A stretch of DNA of 17,439 bases from Polyangia bacterium (GTDB lineage: Bacteria; Myxococcota_A; Polyangia; Polyangiales; Polyangiaceae): positions 1 through 17,439 of the forward strand of contig JAUILJ010000047.1 of NCBI GenBank assembly GCA_030433055.1, in the 5' to 3' direction. The position numbers were made by a program, and so were the translations under genes. Within the stretch, counting starts at the first letter, position 1, and each line of letters begins with the position of its first letter. Positions 1-7,049 of the stretch are shown piece by piece. Below the pieces are notes generated by a model, which was given only the letters and a program-made list of their open reading frames with translations, was not told the DNA's origin and ran no database searches.

Positions 1-1
1 G

Positions 2-79
2 TTCCTTCAAGGCACTGCAGGTGCGCTGGTGCCCTGGGTGTGTGAGCGGATCGCAATGACCAGTCGAGGAGAGCCATGA
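2..79 (+). CDS. Possible 3' end of an upstream gene (partial)
   Basis: One frame is open from the window edge to a TGA at 77-79 and ends in ...AMTSRGEP. Its stop overlaps the start of the next gene as ATGA (76-79), the usual geometry of translationally coupled genes, and this is the main reason to propose it. The other two forward frames stop at 43-45 and 57-59. About 25 residues are visible, too few to identify a family, and third-position GC does not clearly favour this frame. If real, it belongs to the same operon as the hydrolase and the beta-oxidation enzyme that follow. Confidence 0.3.
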   Translation, partial: FLQGTAGALVPWVCERIAMTSRGEP

Positions 80-1089
80 ATCCCTTTCGAGCCGCCCTGG
101 TGGGCATCTATCGAGGCGTCGTCCTCAAGCGCAAGCTACGTGGCGCGGCGTTCGCCAGCTGGAGCCCCGAGTTCGAGACGCTCGCGACGCTCATGCACCA
201 CTACAGCAAGGTCAGCACGCTGCTTCCCCTCTCCGTCCAGCGCCAGGCCGCGACGAGCTTGCTCCGCCCCACCAAGGCCACCACCGAGACTCAGTACGAG
301 CCCGCGCGAGTCGGAGCGATCCGCTGCGAGTGGTTTCGCCGCGAGGGCAGCTCTCGGGAGCGCGTATTCCTCTACCTGCACGGCGGCGGCTACAGCATCG
401 GGTCCATCGACACCCACCGCGATCTCGTCGCGCGGATCGTCGAGGCAAGCGGCATGCAGGCCTTCGTCCCCGACTACCGCTTGGCACCTGAGCATCGTTT
501 CCCTGCGCAACTGGAAGACGCGCTCGAGTGTTACCGCTGGCTGCTCCAGCAGGGCTATCGCGGGTCGCAGATCGTCATCGGGGGTGACTCGGCAGGTGGC
601 GGATTGACGTTGTCCCTGCTGCTGGCGCTCCGAGACGCTGGCGATCCGCTCCCCGCCGCCGCCGTTTGCTTGTCGCCCTGGGCTGATCTGGAAGCGACCG
701 GGGGGAGCATGCGGAGCAACGCAGCCTTCGACTACGTGGGGCGCGCGACGCTGCTCACCTACGCGAGCCGCTTGGTCACCTCGAAGGACCGCAAGAACCC
801 GTTGGCGGCGCCGATCTACGGCGACTACCGCGGCCTCCCGCCGCTACTCATCCAGGTCGGCGCCTTGGAGACTCTGCTCGACGACGCGATCCGAGTCACC
901 AGCCGCGCGCGTCGCGCCGGCGTGGAGGTCAGCTTGGAGATCGAGCCCGAGATGATTCACGTGTGGCACGCCTTCGGAAACCTGAGCACCAACGCGCCAC
1001 TCGCTGTCCAGCGCATCGGAGAGTTCGCGCGGCGTGCGGTCGGGTTGAGTGATACACGCAGCCGGGAAGGCGCGGCCGCGCATGGCTGA
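76..1089 (+). CDS. Alpha/beta hydrolase, hormone-sensitive-lipase (HSL) family esterase
   Basis: A 337-residue carboxylesterase-type hydrolase. The oxyanion-hole motif HGGG is at residues 102-105 and the nucleophile elbow GDSAGG at 170-175, with Ser172 as nucleophile. The C-terminal MIHVWHAF segment supplies the catalytic His (His295). The acid position falls on Glu265 in GALETLLDD, where many HSL enzymes have Asp; some bacterial HSL esterases are known to use Glu. No signal peptide is evident, so a cytoplasmic or loosely membrane-associated enzyme is likely. The start at 76 is supported by GAGGAGAG just upstream. The 3' end overlaps the next gene by 8 nt, so the two are probably co-translated. 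Family knowledge suggests hydrolysis of short or medium-chain acyl esters; the substrate cannot be read from sequence, but the beta-oxidation partner suggests release of an acyl chain for degradation. Confidence 0.93.
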   Translation: MNPFRAALVGIYRGVVLKRKLRGAAFASWSPEFETLATLMHHYSKVSTLLPLSVQRQAATSLLRPTKATTETQYEPARVGAIRCEWFRREGSSRERVFLYLHGGGYSIGSIDTHRDLVARIVEASGMQAFVPDYRLAPEHRFPAQLEDALECYRWLLQQGYRGSQIVIGGDSAGGGLTLSLLLALRDAGDPLPAAAVCLSPWADLEATGGSMRSNAAFDYVGRATLLTYASRLVTSKDRKNPLAAPIYGDYRGLPPLLIQVGALETLLDDAIRVTSRARRAGVEVSLEIEPEMIHVWHAFGNLSTNAPLAVQRIGEFARRAVGLSDTRSREGAAAHG

Positions 1090-3196
1090 GGTCCACTTCC
1101 GCGCTCAAGGAGGAGTCGCGATCCTCACGCTGGACAACCCGCCGCTCAATCCCCTCTCGGAGGCGCTGGTCAACGGCCTGTGGGAGGCGCTGGAGCGGCT
1201 GCAGTCGAGTGACACGCTGACGAGCTGCGTGCTGATCGGTGCACGGGACACGTTCGTCGCCGGAGCGGACATCCGTCGGCTCCAGCGCTTGGCCAAGGGA
1301 GGCGCGCCGAGTGGCGCCGAAGCGCGCTCGCTCAGCGCCCTGATAGCTAGCCTCGAAGCCAGCTCAAAGCCGATCGTCGCGGCGATCGATGGCTTCGCGC
1401 TCGGCGGCGGCCTGGAGCTCGCGATGGGGTGCCACCTGCGCCTCGCCACTGCGAGCGCGAAGCTGGGGTTGCCGGAGCTGAAGCTCGGCTTGATCCCGGG
1501 GGCGGGAGGGACCCAGCGCCTGCCGCGCTTGATCGGCCTGGAACCGGCCGTGGAGTGCATGTTGAGCTCGCGACAGCTCGACGCAGCCGAAGCGCTAGAG
1601 CTCGGCCTGGTCTCCGGAGTCGTGGCGCGAGCAGACCTGCTCGAGCGCGCGATCGCGCTCGCCAGCAGCCTCCAAGGGCCAGCGCCCAAGAGCAGCGAAC
1701 AATCCGAAAAGCTACCGAGGCCTGAGCAGACGCAGGCGATTCTTGATGCCGCGCGGCAACAGTTCAAGAAGCTATTCCGCAACGTGGACTACCCAGAGCT
1801 TTGCCTCGAGGCGGTGGCCCACGGTCTGGAACACGGCGCAGCAGCCGGGCTTCGTCACGAGCGCGTGTGCTTCCAGAAATGCCTCGAGCGCGAAGCCGCT
1901 CAGAGCCTGATCCACCTGTTCTTCGCTGAGCGCGCGGCAGGAAAGCTGACGGGCGTCACCGACCAAGGCTTCGAGCGACGCAGGATCGAGCGGCTGGGGG
2001 TGGTTGGTGGCGGCACCATGGGCTCCGGGATCGCCACCGCCGCGTTGCAACGGGGCTGCTCCGTGGTCGTGGCGGAACGGGACAGCGCGAGCGCGGACGC
2101 CGCTCGAGGCCGTGTCGAGCGCTACCTGGAGCATGCACACGCGCGCGGGCGGCTGAGCGACGTCCAGCTGGCTGACGCACGAGCCCGGCTCATCTGTAGC
2201 CCGCTGCTCAGCGACGTGGGGGACTGCGACGCGGTGATCGAAGCCGCGACCGAAGATCTCGAGCTGAAGCGACACATCTTCTCTCAGCTCCTCGACTTTT
2301 GCCGCGCGGATACATTGCTCGCGACCAACACATCGACGCTACCCCTGGAGCGCATCACCGCTGGCCTGAGTCGGGGCACGCGGGTGCTGGGCGCGCACTT
2401 CTTCAGTCCAGCGCACGTCATGCGCCTGGTCGAGGTGGTGCACACACCGAGCTCCGCCCCAGAGCACGTCGACGCGCTGCTCGGTCTGGTCAAGGCGCTG
2501 AAGAAGACCGCCGTCGCGGTGGGCAGCTGCGTCGGGTTCCTGGTGAACCGAGTCATGATGCCCTACGGCCAAGCGGCGGGGTTGCTCATCGACCGCGGCG
2601 TCGACCCCTATCGTCTCGACCGGGTGATGACCGCCTTTGGCATGCCGATGGGGCCGTGCCGGGTGAGCGACCTCGCGGGGGTCGACGTTGGCGTCTTCGC
2701 TGGCTCGATCCTCGACTCCGCCTACCCAGGGCGGGCCTACCGCTCGCCGCTCCGGAGGCTGCTCGTCGAGGCAGGGCGGCTGGGCGAGAAGTGCGGGGTC
2801 GGGCACTATCGCTACGAGGACGGCAAGGCGCAGGAGGACCCAGCGCTCGCTGACTTCGTTGAGCGCTGCCGCGAGGAACAAGGGAACCCCGCGCCGCTCG
2901 AGCTGGCGGACTCGGACATCGTGGAACTGCTGCTCTTCCTGGTGGTGAACGAAGCTTGCCGCGTGCTCGAAGAGGGCCACGCCGAGCGCGCCAGCGACGT
3001 GGACCTGGCCCTGCACCTGGGCATGGGCTTTCCAGGGTACCGGGGTGGCCCGATGATCTGGGCAGACCGGCGCGGTAGCGCCTACGTGGCGGAGCGGCTG
3101 CAGTCCTGGCGTGCTCAGACGGGTCTCGGCCTGTTCGAACCGAGCCCCCGCCTCTCGCGGCTCGCCGCCGCGAAGGCCTCGTTGCTAGACCCGTAG
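1082..3196 (+). CDS. Bifunctional enoyl-CoA hydratase / 3-hydroxyacyl-CoA dehydrogenase (FadB/FadJ-type alpha subunit)
   Basis: A 704-residue fusion enzyme of fatty-acid beta-oxidation. The N-terminal crotonase domain (about 1-190) has the oxyanion segment AGADI, GGGLEL with catalytic Glu112, and LPELKLG with Glu132, matching the two Glu of FadB. The NAD-binding dehydrogenase domain starts near 305 with GGGTMG (309-314). It continues through EAATED and NTST to GAHFFSPAHVM, where His439 and Glu451 correspond to the catalytic dyad. Two C-terminal helical dehydrogenase domains follow, with VGFLVNR, MPMGP and FPGYRGGP. The length is close to the usual roughly 710-730. An in-frame ATG at 1049 exists, but 1082 is preferred: the domain begins at once there, GGAAGG lies upstream, and it gives an 8-nt overlap with the hydrolase. 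The partner thiolase is not in this window. The next gene is convergent, 18 nt away, with no visible terminator between them. Confidence 0.95.
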   Translation: MAEVHFRAQGGVAILTLDNPPLNPLSEALVNGLWEALERLQSSDTLTSCVLIGARDTFVAGADIRRLQRLAKGGAPSGAEARSLSALIASLEASSKPIVAAIDGFALGGGLELAMGCHLRLATASAKLGLPELKLGLIPGAGGTQRLPRLIGLEPAVECMLSSRQLDAAEALELGLVSGVVARADLLERAIALASSLQGPAPKSSEQSEKLPRPEQTQAILDAARQQFKKLFRNVDYPELCLEAVAHGLEHGAAAGLRHERVCFQKCLEREAAQSLIHLFFAERAAGKLTGVTDQGFERRRIERLGVVGGGTMGSGIATAALQRGCSVVVAERDSASADAARGRVERYLEHAHARGRLSDVQLADARARLICSPLLSDVGDCDAVIEAATEDLELKRHIFSQLLDFCRADTLLATNTSTLPLERITAGLSRGTRVLGAHFFSPAHVMRLVEVVHTPSSAPEHVDALLGLVKALKKTAVAVGSCVGFLVNRVMMPYGQAAGLLIDRGVDPYRLDRVMTAFGMPMGPCRVSDLAGVDVGVFAGSILDSAYPGRAYRSPLRRLLVEAGRLGEKCGVGHYRYEDGKAQEDPALADFVERCREEQGNPAPLELADSDIVELLLFLVVNEACRVLEEGHAERASDVDLALHLGMGFPGYRGGPMIWADRRGSAYVAERLQSWRAQTGLGLFEPSPRLSRLAAAKASLLDP

Positions 3197-3214
3197 CGGA
3201 AGCCAGCCACAGGA

Positions 3215-4345
3215 CTACTCGAAGGTGATCTTGGCCTCGAAGCGCAGCCCGCTCTCCAGCTCGAAGTAGCCGAAGCCTACTCGCTCACCGCTGCGCTGTG
3301 GTGGCTTGAAGCCCAAGCTGCGAGTTGCCGAGGGATCATCCGAGTCTGGAGTGGGTGAGGTCTGCTTGAGTTCGAGGTGCACCTTGACCCGTTGCGTGCC
3401 TCGCAGATCGTCACCGGCGTCTTCCTTGAGTGCGAACTGGCCTTTGCCCAGGAAGCGCAACGTGCGCTCGATCAGGGACTTGAGCAACGCGTCGGGGCTT
3501 CCCAGGTACTCGGCGCGCTCGATCTTCCCCGCCGCATCGAGGTGAAGTGTGAAGCGAATATCGCCGACTTCGCCCATGGGGCGGCGGATGAAGCGCGAGT
3601 CGCCCACGGCCGCCCGAGGTAGCACTCGAGTGAATGCGGTCGGCAGCTGGCGCACGCTCTTCGGGAGCCCCGCGGCACCCAGGCTGCCACCGCCCGTCGG
3701 ATCGCTACCAGCGCCAGTTCGCTCTCCTGACTCGGGTCGCTCAGCCGTGCGTTGCCCTGGGTCGGGTCGAGCATCTGACTCGGAGTGAGCCGGCTTCTCT
3801 GCATCCTCCGCGTCGGAGCGGGGATGAGCTGGGCTCGGATGTTTCCTCGAGGATTTGCTGTGCGCACTTCGCCTGTCAGAGCCGGACGCCCGATGCCTCT
3901 TGCGCGCTGCGCGCTTGGCTCGAGCAGCACGCCGTGCCTCAGCAGCGCGCTTGGTCTCCGCAGCGCGCTTGGCCTCAGCCTCCTTCTCGTGACGGACCAA
4001 CTCCGCTGCGCGCGCCTCAGCGGCCACGGCCAGGCCATCGGCGCTGGCCGGCTCTGGGTCTGACTCGGACTGGGAGGGCCCGCGGGTCGGCTGAGACACT
4101 GGGTTGGCGGCCGCGCCCTGAGTCGGCTCCGCAGCCACCGCCACCTCGAAGGTGTCGCCAGCCCAGGCGTCGTAGGGCGGCTTGGCCTCGGCCCGCGGCA
4201 GAAACGATACCAGGACCAGCGGCACGACGAGCAAGGCGTGCAGGAGCAGCGAGCCCCCGAGGGGCAGAACCGACTTCAACCAGCGAGTCTCTGAGCGAGG
4301 CACGAGGAACTGGGACAGCCAGTCACCCTCGGTAGTTCCCCACAT
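3215..4345 (-). CDS. TonB/TolA-like envelope-spanning protein
   Basis: A 376-residue protein with TonB/TolA architecture. A short cytoplasmic tail is followed by one membrane segment at about 26-48, then a long periplasmic linker. The linker has an Ala/Lys/Arg/Glu-rich stretch (about 108-152) like the helical domain of TolA and a Ser/Pro/Asp-rich stretch to about 220. The C-terminal region (about 255-330), with RFTLHLDAAGKIERAEYLG followed by an amphipathic helix, resembles the TonB C-terminal fold. The tail after 330 is an extra, with FGYFELESGLRFEAKITFE at the end. By family knowledge such proteins transmit inner-membrane energy to the outer membrane, usually with ExbB/ExbD or TolQ/TolR; neither pair is nearby. 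The start has only a weak ribosome-binding site. The gene lies 75 nt downstream of the diguanylate cyclase on the same strand. The call rests on architecture, and the substrate or partner is unknown. Confidence 0.72.
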   Translation of the reverse strand: MWGTTEGDWLSQFLVPRSETRWLKSVLPLGGSLLLHALLVVPLVLVSFLPRAEAKPPYDAWAGDTFEVAVAAEPTQGAAANPVSQPTRGPSQSESDPEPASADGLAVAAEARAAELVRHEKEAEAKRAAETKRAAEARRAARAKRAARKRHRASGSDRRSAHSKSSRKHPSPAHPRSDAEDAEKPAHSESDARPDPGQRTAERPESGERTGAGSDPTGGGSLGAAGLPKSVRQLPTAFTRVLPRAAVGDSRFIRRPMGEVGDIRFTLHLDAAGKIERAEYLGSPDALLKSLIERTLRFLGKGQFALKEDAGDDLRGTQRVKVHLELKQTSPTPDSDDPSATRSLGFKPPQRSGERVGFGYFELESGLRFEAKITFE

Positions 4346-4420
4346 TCCAAATCACTTAGCACCCCGAGCCAGAGGGCGCTCTCAGGCTGGTGCCGCAGCC
4401 CTACCCCAGCGTCCAGGCGC

Positions 4421-5494
4421 TCAGGCAGCGCGCACGCGGCCGCTCGCGAGGCGATTTCCCCCAGCTTGCTTGGCCACGTACGCGAGCTCGTCGGCGCGAG
4501 AAATCAGCTCTCGCGGGGTGTCGCTATCTTGCGCCACCGCAACGCCCACGCTCGCCGTGACCGGCTCCTCCGTGTCCGCCGCTTCCCCGACGCGCGCGAT
4601 CGCATCGACCACGCGATCAGCAACGGCGGTGGCGGCGTTCTCCTCGGTGTCCGGTAGCAACACGACGAACTCGTCGCCGCCATAGCGCACGACGAGATCG
4701 ATCGAACGCACGCTGGACACCACCGCGGCCGCGATGTGCTGCAGCAGCTCGTCTCCAGCCAGGTGCCCGCGAGTATCGTTCACCTGCTTGAATCCATCGA
4801 GATCCAGCATCAGCAGCGCCAGCGGGTGGCCGCGCTCCACGCGGGACAGCTCGCGCTCCAGCACTTCGTACAGCGTACGCCGGTTGAATAGACCGGTGAG
4901 CGGGTCGCGCTGGCTCTGTTCGTTGAGCGCGCGGTTGGCGGCGATCAGCTGCTCTTCCCGCTCACCTAGCTTGTCTGCGACGCGAGCCACGATCCAGGTC
5001 GTGGTCCCCATGATCACCGTAAAGTAGACGCCTGTGGTCATTACCGCACGGATTGCTGGCTCCGCAGCAGGCGCCCACTCGGGGGCCTCCGGCCCGTAGG
5101 CGATGATTCCGAAGTGCTCGAGCGCCAGCAAGCCGTCGTACAGCAGCACGGCGACCACGCCCAGCCCCCGCGCGACGCGCCCGCCAGCGACGATCGCCTC
5201 CAGGATCCCCACCACGAGGTACAAGCACACGAGCACGCTGGTCATGCTCCCGGTCAGGTGCACGAGGTAGGTGACGATGCATAGATCCACCACGCCCCCC
5301 CAGAACGCGCGCTGCCGCCCGCCGATGCGCCGCCCGATGAGGAGCTGGAGCACGAGCGCGATCACCACGTAGCCCCCGACCACCGGCCAGTAAGCGTTGA
5401 GGTTCGGTAGGAGCCAAGGCGTGAGCACGGCAGCGAACGCTGCCAACACGACCCGCGCCCAGCCCGCGACTGGGTTCTGCTCGATCCGCTCCAT
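4421..5494 (-). CDS. Membrane-bound GGDEF diguanylate cyclase
   Basis: A 357-residue protein whose N-terminal half (about 10-170) holds five or six hydrophobic segments forming a membrane sensor of no recognised type. A short helical linker (about 172-195) follows, then a GGDEF domain. That domain begins with DPLTGLFNRR (197-206), has the metal-binding LDLDGFKQVND segment (Asp230), and an intact GGDEF at 272-276. RSID at 263-266 sits five residues before GGDEF and fits the RxxD product-inhibition I-site. It should therefore make cyclic-di-GMP from two GTP and be feedback-inhibited. An upstream in-frame start at 5680 would add 62 residues of Cys/Arg-rich sequence without family character; 5494 is preferred because the first membrane helix then lies close to the N-terminus and a G-rich stretch precedes it. 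The gene is divergent from the lipoprotein gene at 5683. Confidence 0.93.
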   Translation of the reverse strand: MERIEQNPVAGWARVVLAAFAAVLTPWLLPNLNAYWPVVGGYVVIALVLQLLIGRRIGGRQRAFWGGVVDLCIVTYLVHLTGSMTSVLVCLYLVVGILEAIVAGGRVARGLGVVAVLLYDGLLALEHFGIIAYGPEAPEWAPAAEPAIRAVMTTGVYFTVIMGTTTWIVARVADKLGEREEQLIAANRALNEQSQRDPLTGLFNRRTLYEVLERELSRVERGHPLALLMLDLDGFKQVNDTRGHLAGDELLQHIAAAVVSSVRSIDLVVRYGGDEFVVLLPDTEENAATAVADRVVDAIARVGEAADTEEPVTASVGVAVAQDSDTPRELISRADELAYVAKQAGGNRLASGRVRAA

Positions 5495-5682
5495 CCCCCG
5501 GTTAGCTAGGCTATCACTTGGGGAGCCTCCAGGCAGCGCCCCGCCCTCACAATATTTGGCGTGGAAAGTCGACGCGCAGCAGCAAGTGTTCCATGGGGCC
5601 CACCGGCCAAGCGTCAGACAACCGGAATGCCGACGCCCAAAGCGACGTTTTTTCACTGCCTTCCCGAGCAAGAGAGCCACTC
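5495..5682. promoter_or_regulatory. Divergent intergenic region between the cyclase and a lipoprotein gene
   Basis: This 188-nt stretch separates two divergent starts and must hold both promoters. The AT-rich patch ACAATATTTGG near 5550-5560 reads AAATATTGTG on the minus strand and could supply a -10 (TATTGT) for the cyclase, but no convincing -35 is placed 16-18 nt away. Toward the lipoprotein gene there is a T-run at 5648-5653 and a purine-rich AAGAGAG just before the ATG at 5683 that can act as ribosome-binding site. No operator or clear inverted repeat was found. Both flanking frames extend into the region, which I read as high-GC openness, not coding. Confidence 0.3.
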
Positions 5683-6882
5683 ATGTTCAGCACCTCCCAA
5701 CGCTTGTCGCTCATCCTAGCCAGTGCGCTGCTCGCATCTGCTTGCAGTCGTAGCCACGAGTCACCGCCAGCCACCATCCCTGACGGCTCGACGGTCAGCT
5801 CGGCTCACGAAGCAGAACACCCGGTGACACCAGCGCCTTCCGCGTCGGTCGCCGCCGCCGAACCGGCCCTCCCCACGCCCCCGAGCCCCGAGCAGTTTAC
5901 CGCGCAATTCGTGGGCTTCTCCGAGGCGGACCGCTACTTCTTCAGCGACAACTACATCTCGAACGAGACGTCCTACCTCCAGGTGGTCGACCAGCTCGAG
6001 CCCACCGGCGAGGCGTACATCGGCGTAGGTCCAGAGCAGAATTTCACCTACATCGCCCGCCTGAGACCCGAGGTCGCCTATATCGTCGATATCCGGCGCG
6101 GAAATGCGCTCCTTCACCTGCTGTACAAGGCGATTTTCCATGAGGCGAAGAACCGCAGCGAGTTCGTGGCGCGCCTGGTGGGTCGCCAGGCGTCCCTCGA
6201 AGAGAGCCCCGACGCAAGCCTCGAGCAGGTGTTGGACGCGGGCGCGAGCACCGCAGCGACCGCTGAAGAGTTCGAACAGGTCCATCGAGTGCTCCTGAAG
6301 TATATCCAGGGGGATTTGGGGGTGAGGCTCTCCTCCAAGGACAAGGAGACGCTGCGAGACACGCACAGCGCGTTCTTCAAGCAGCGCCTCGACCTGCGCT
6401 TCGAGCTGCACCAAAAAAACGGCCGGCACTACCCGAGCCTGCGGGAGTTGCTCGAGGCGAAGTCAGCCGGAGGCAACGGCAGCTTCCTGAGTCGTGCCGC
6501 GGACTTCGCCTTCCTTCGAGAGCTGCAGGAACAGCATCGCATCGTGCCCGTCGTGGGAGACTTCGCCGGGGACGAGGCGCTGGCCAAGATCGCCGCAGAG
6601 CTCGAACACAGGAAGCTCAAGGTGAGCGCCTTCTACACGTCGAACGTCGAGCAGTATCTGATGGAGCCCGAGACCTGGAAGCGCTGGGTGAGGAACGTCG
6701 AGGCTCTGCCGACGGACGAGCGAAGCATCTTCATACGGTGCTACCTGGACCAAGGCAGGCGCCACCCGAAGCAGCTGAAAGGGCACCGCACGGCAACGCT
6801 GACACAAAGCTTCGCGCACTTCGAGGCGGCCCAGAGCAAGCACGGCTACAAGACCTTCTGGCAGCTGGTCAACGATGACTGA
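5683..6882 (+). CDS. LIC_10091-like lipoprotein with a methyltransferase-like core
   Basis: A 399-residue predicted lipoprotein. The signal peptide ends at LASAC with lipidated Cys21, followed by a Ser/Pro/Ala linker to about 70. The core begins QFVGFSEADRYFFSDNYISN, then AYIGVGPEQNFTYIARL and AYIVDIRRGNALLHLLYKA (111-150). A glycine turn followed about 20 residues later by an Asp at a strand end recalls motifs I and II of Rossmann-fold SAM methyltransferases. A second block, VVGDFAGDEALAKIA and SAFYTSNVEQYL (290-325), completes the pattern. I recognise the whole as resembling the leptospiral LIC_10091 family, which is essentially uncharacterised; this is from memory, not a search. ATG 5683 is chosen over the in-frame start at 5518 because it gives an ideal signal peptide and has AAGAGAG upstream. 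If the fold holds, a lipid-anchored methyltransferase-like protein outside the cytoplasm would be unusual, because SAM is cytoplasmic. Confidence 0.82.
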   Translation: MFSTSQRLSLILASALLASACSRSHESPPATIPDGSTVSSAHEAEHPVTPAPSASVAAAEPALPTPPSPEQFTAQFVGFSEADRYFFSDNYISNETSYLQVVDQLEPTGEAYIGVGPEQNFTYIARLRPEVAYIVDIRRGNALLHLLYKAIFHEAKNRSEFVARLVGRQASLEESPDASLEQVLDAGASTAATAEEFEQVHRVLLKYIQGDLGVRLSSKDKETLRDTHSAFFKQRLDLRFELHQKNGRHYPSLRELLEAKSAGGNGSFLSRAADFAFLRELQEQHRIVPVVGDFAGDEALAKIAAELEHRKLKVSAFYTSNVEQYLMEPETWKRWVRNVEALPTDERSIFIRCYLDQGRRHPKQLKGHRTATLTQSFAHFEAAQSKHGYKTFWQLVNDD

Positions 6883-7034
6883 GACAGTCGACGCCGCAGG
6901 CTGACGAGCGGCGCTCACCCGGCGCTCTCTCCCCCCCCGAAACCCCGCTGGGCTTCGAGCTGGGACCACTCCGCCACAAAGTGAATAGACGACGGCCAAC
7001 CCGATCGCTGTTCTCTCGAGCGGTGACCGGTTTG

Positions 7035-7043
7035 TGCTATTGC
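7035..7043 (+). promoter_or_regulatory. Possible extended -10 just upstream of the sulfatase start
   Basis: TGCTATTGC places an extended-10-like TGN-TATTGC six nucleotides before the GTG at 7050. If used, transcription would begin at or next to the start codon, giving a leaderless message, which would fit the absence of a ribosome-binding site there. No good -35 is visible. The rest of the 167-nt gap (6883-7049) holds a C-rich tract at 6931-6945 and nothing else recognisable. Confidence 0.2.
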
Positions 7044-7049
7044 CAGCCC

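Noticed and set aside
4367..4388. Stem-loop AGCC-AGAG / CTCT-GGCT between the cyclase and the TonB-like gene as a terminator
   Set aside because: The stem has a two-base bulge and no T-run follows on the minus strand, so termination is not supported.
5518..5682. N-terminal extension of the LIC_10091-like lipoprotein by 55 residues
   Set aside because: The start at 5683 gives a complete lipoprotein signal directly and has a ribosome-binding site; the extension has no such features.
6931..6945. C8-GAAA-C4 tract upstream of the sulfatase-fold gene as a G-quadruplex on the minus strand
   Set aside because: A fourth G-run is about ten bases away, outside the usual loop limit, and the tract is intergenic with no other signal.
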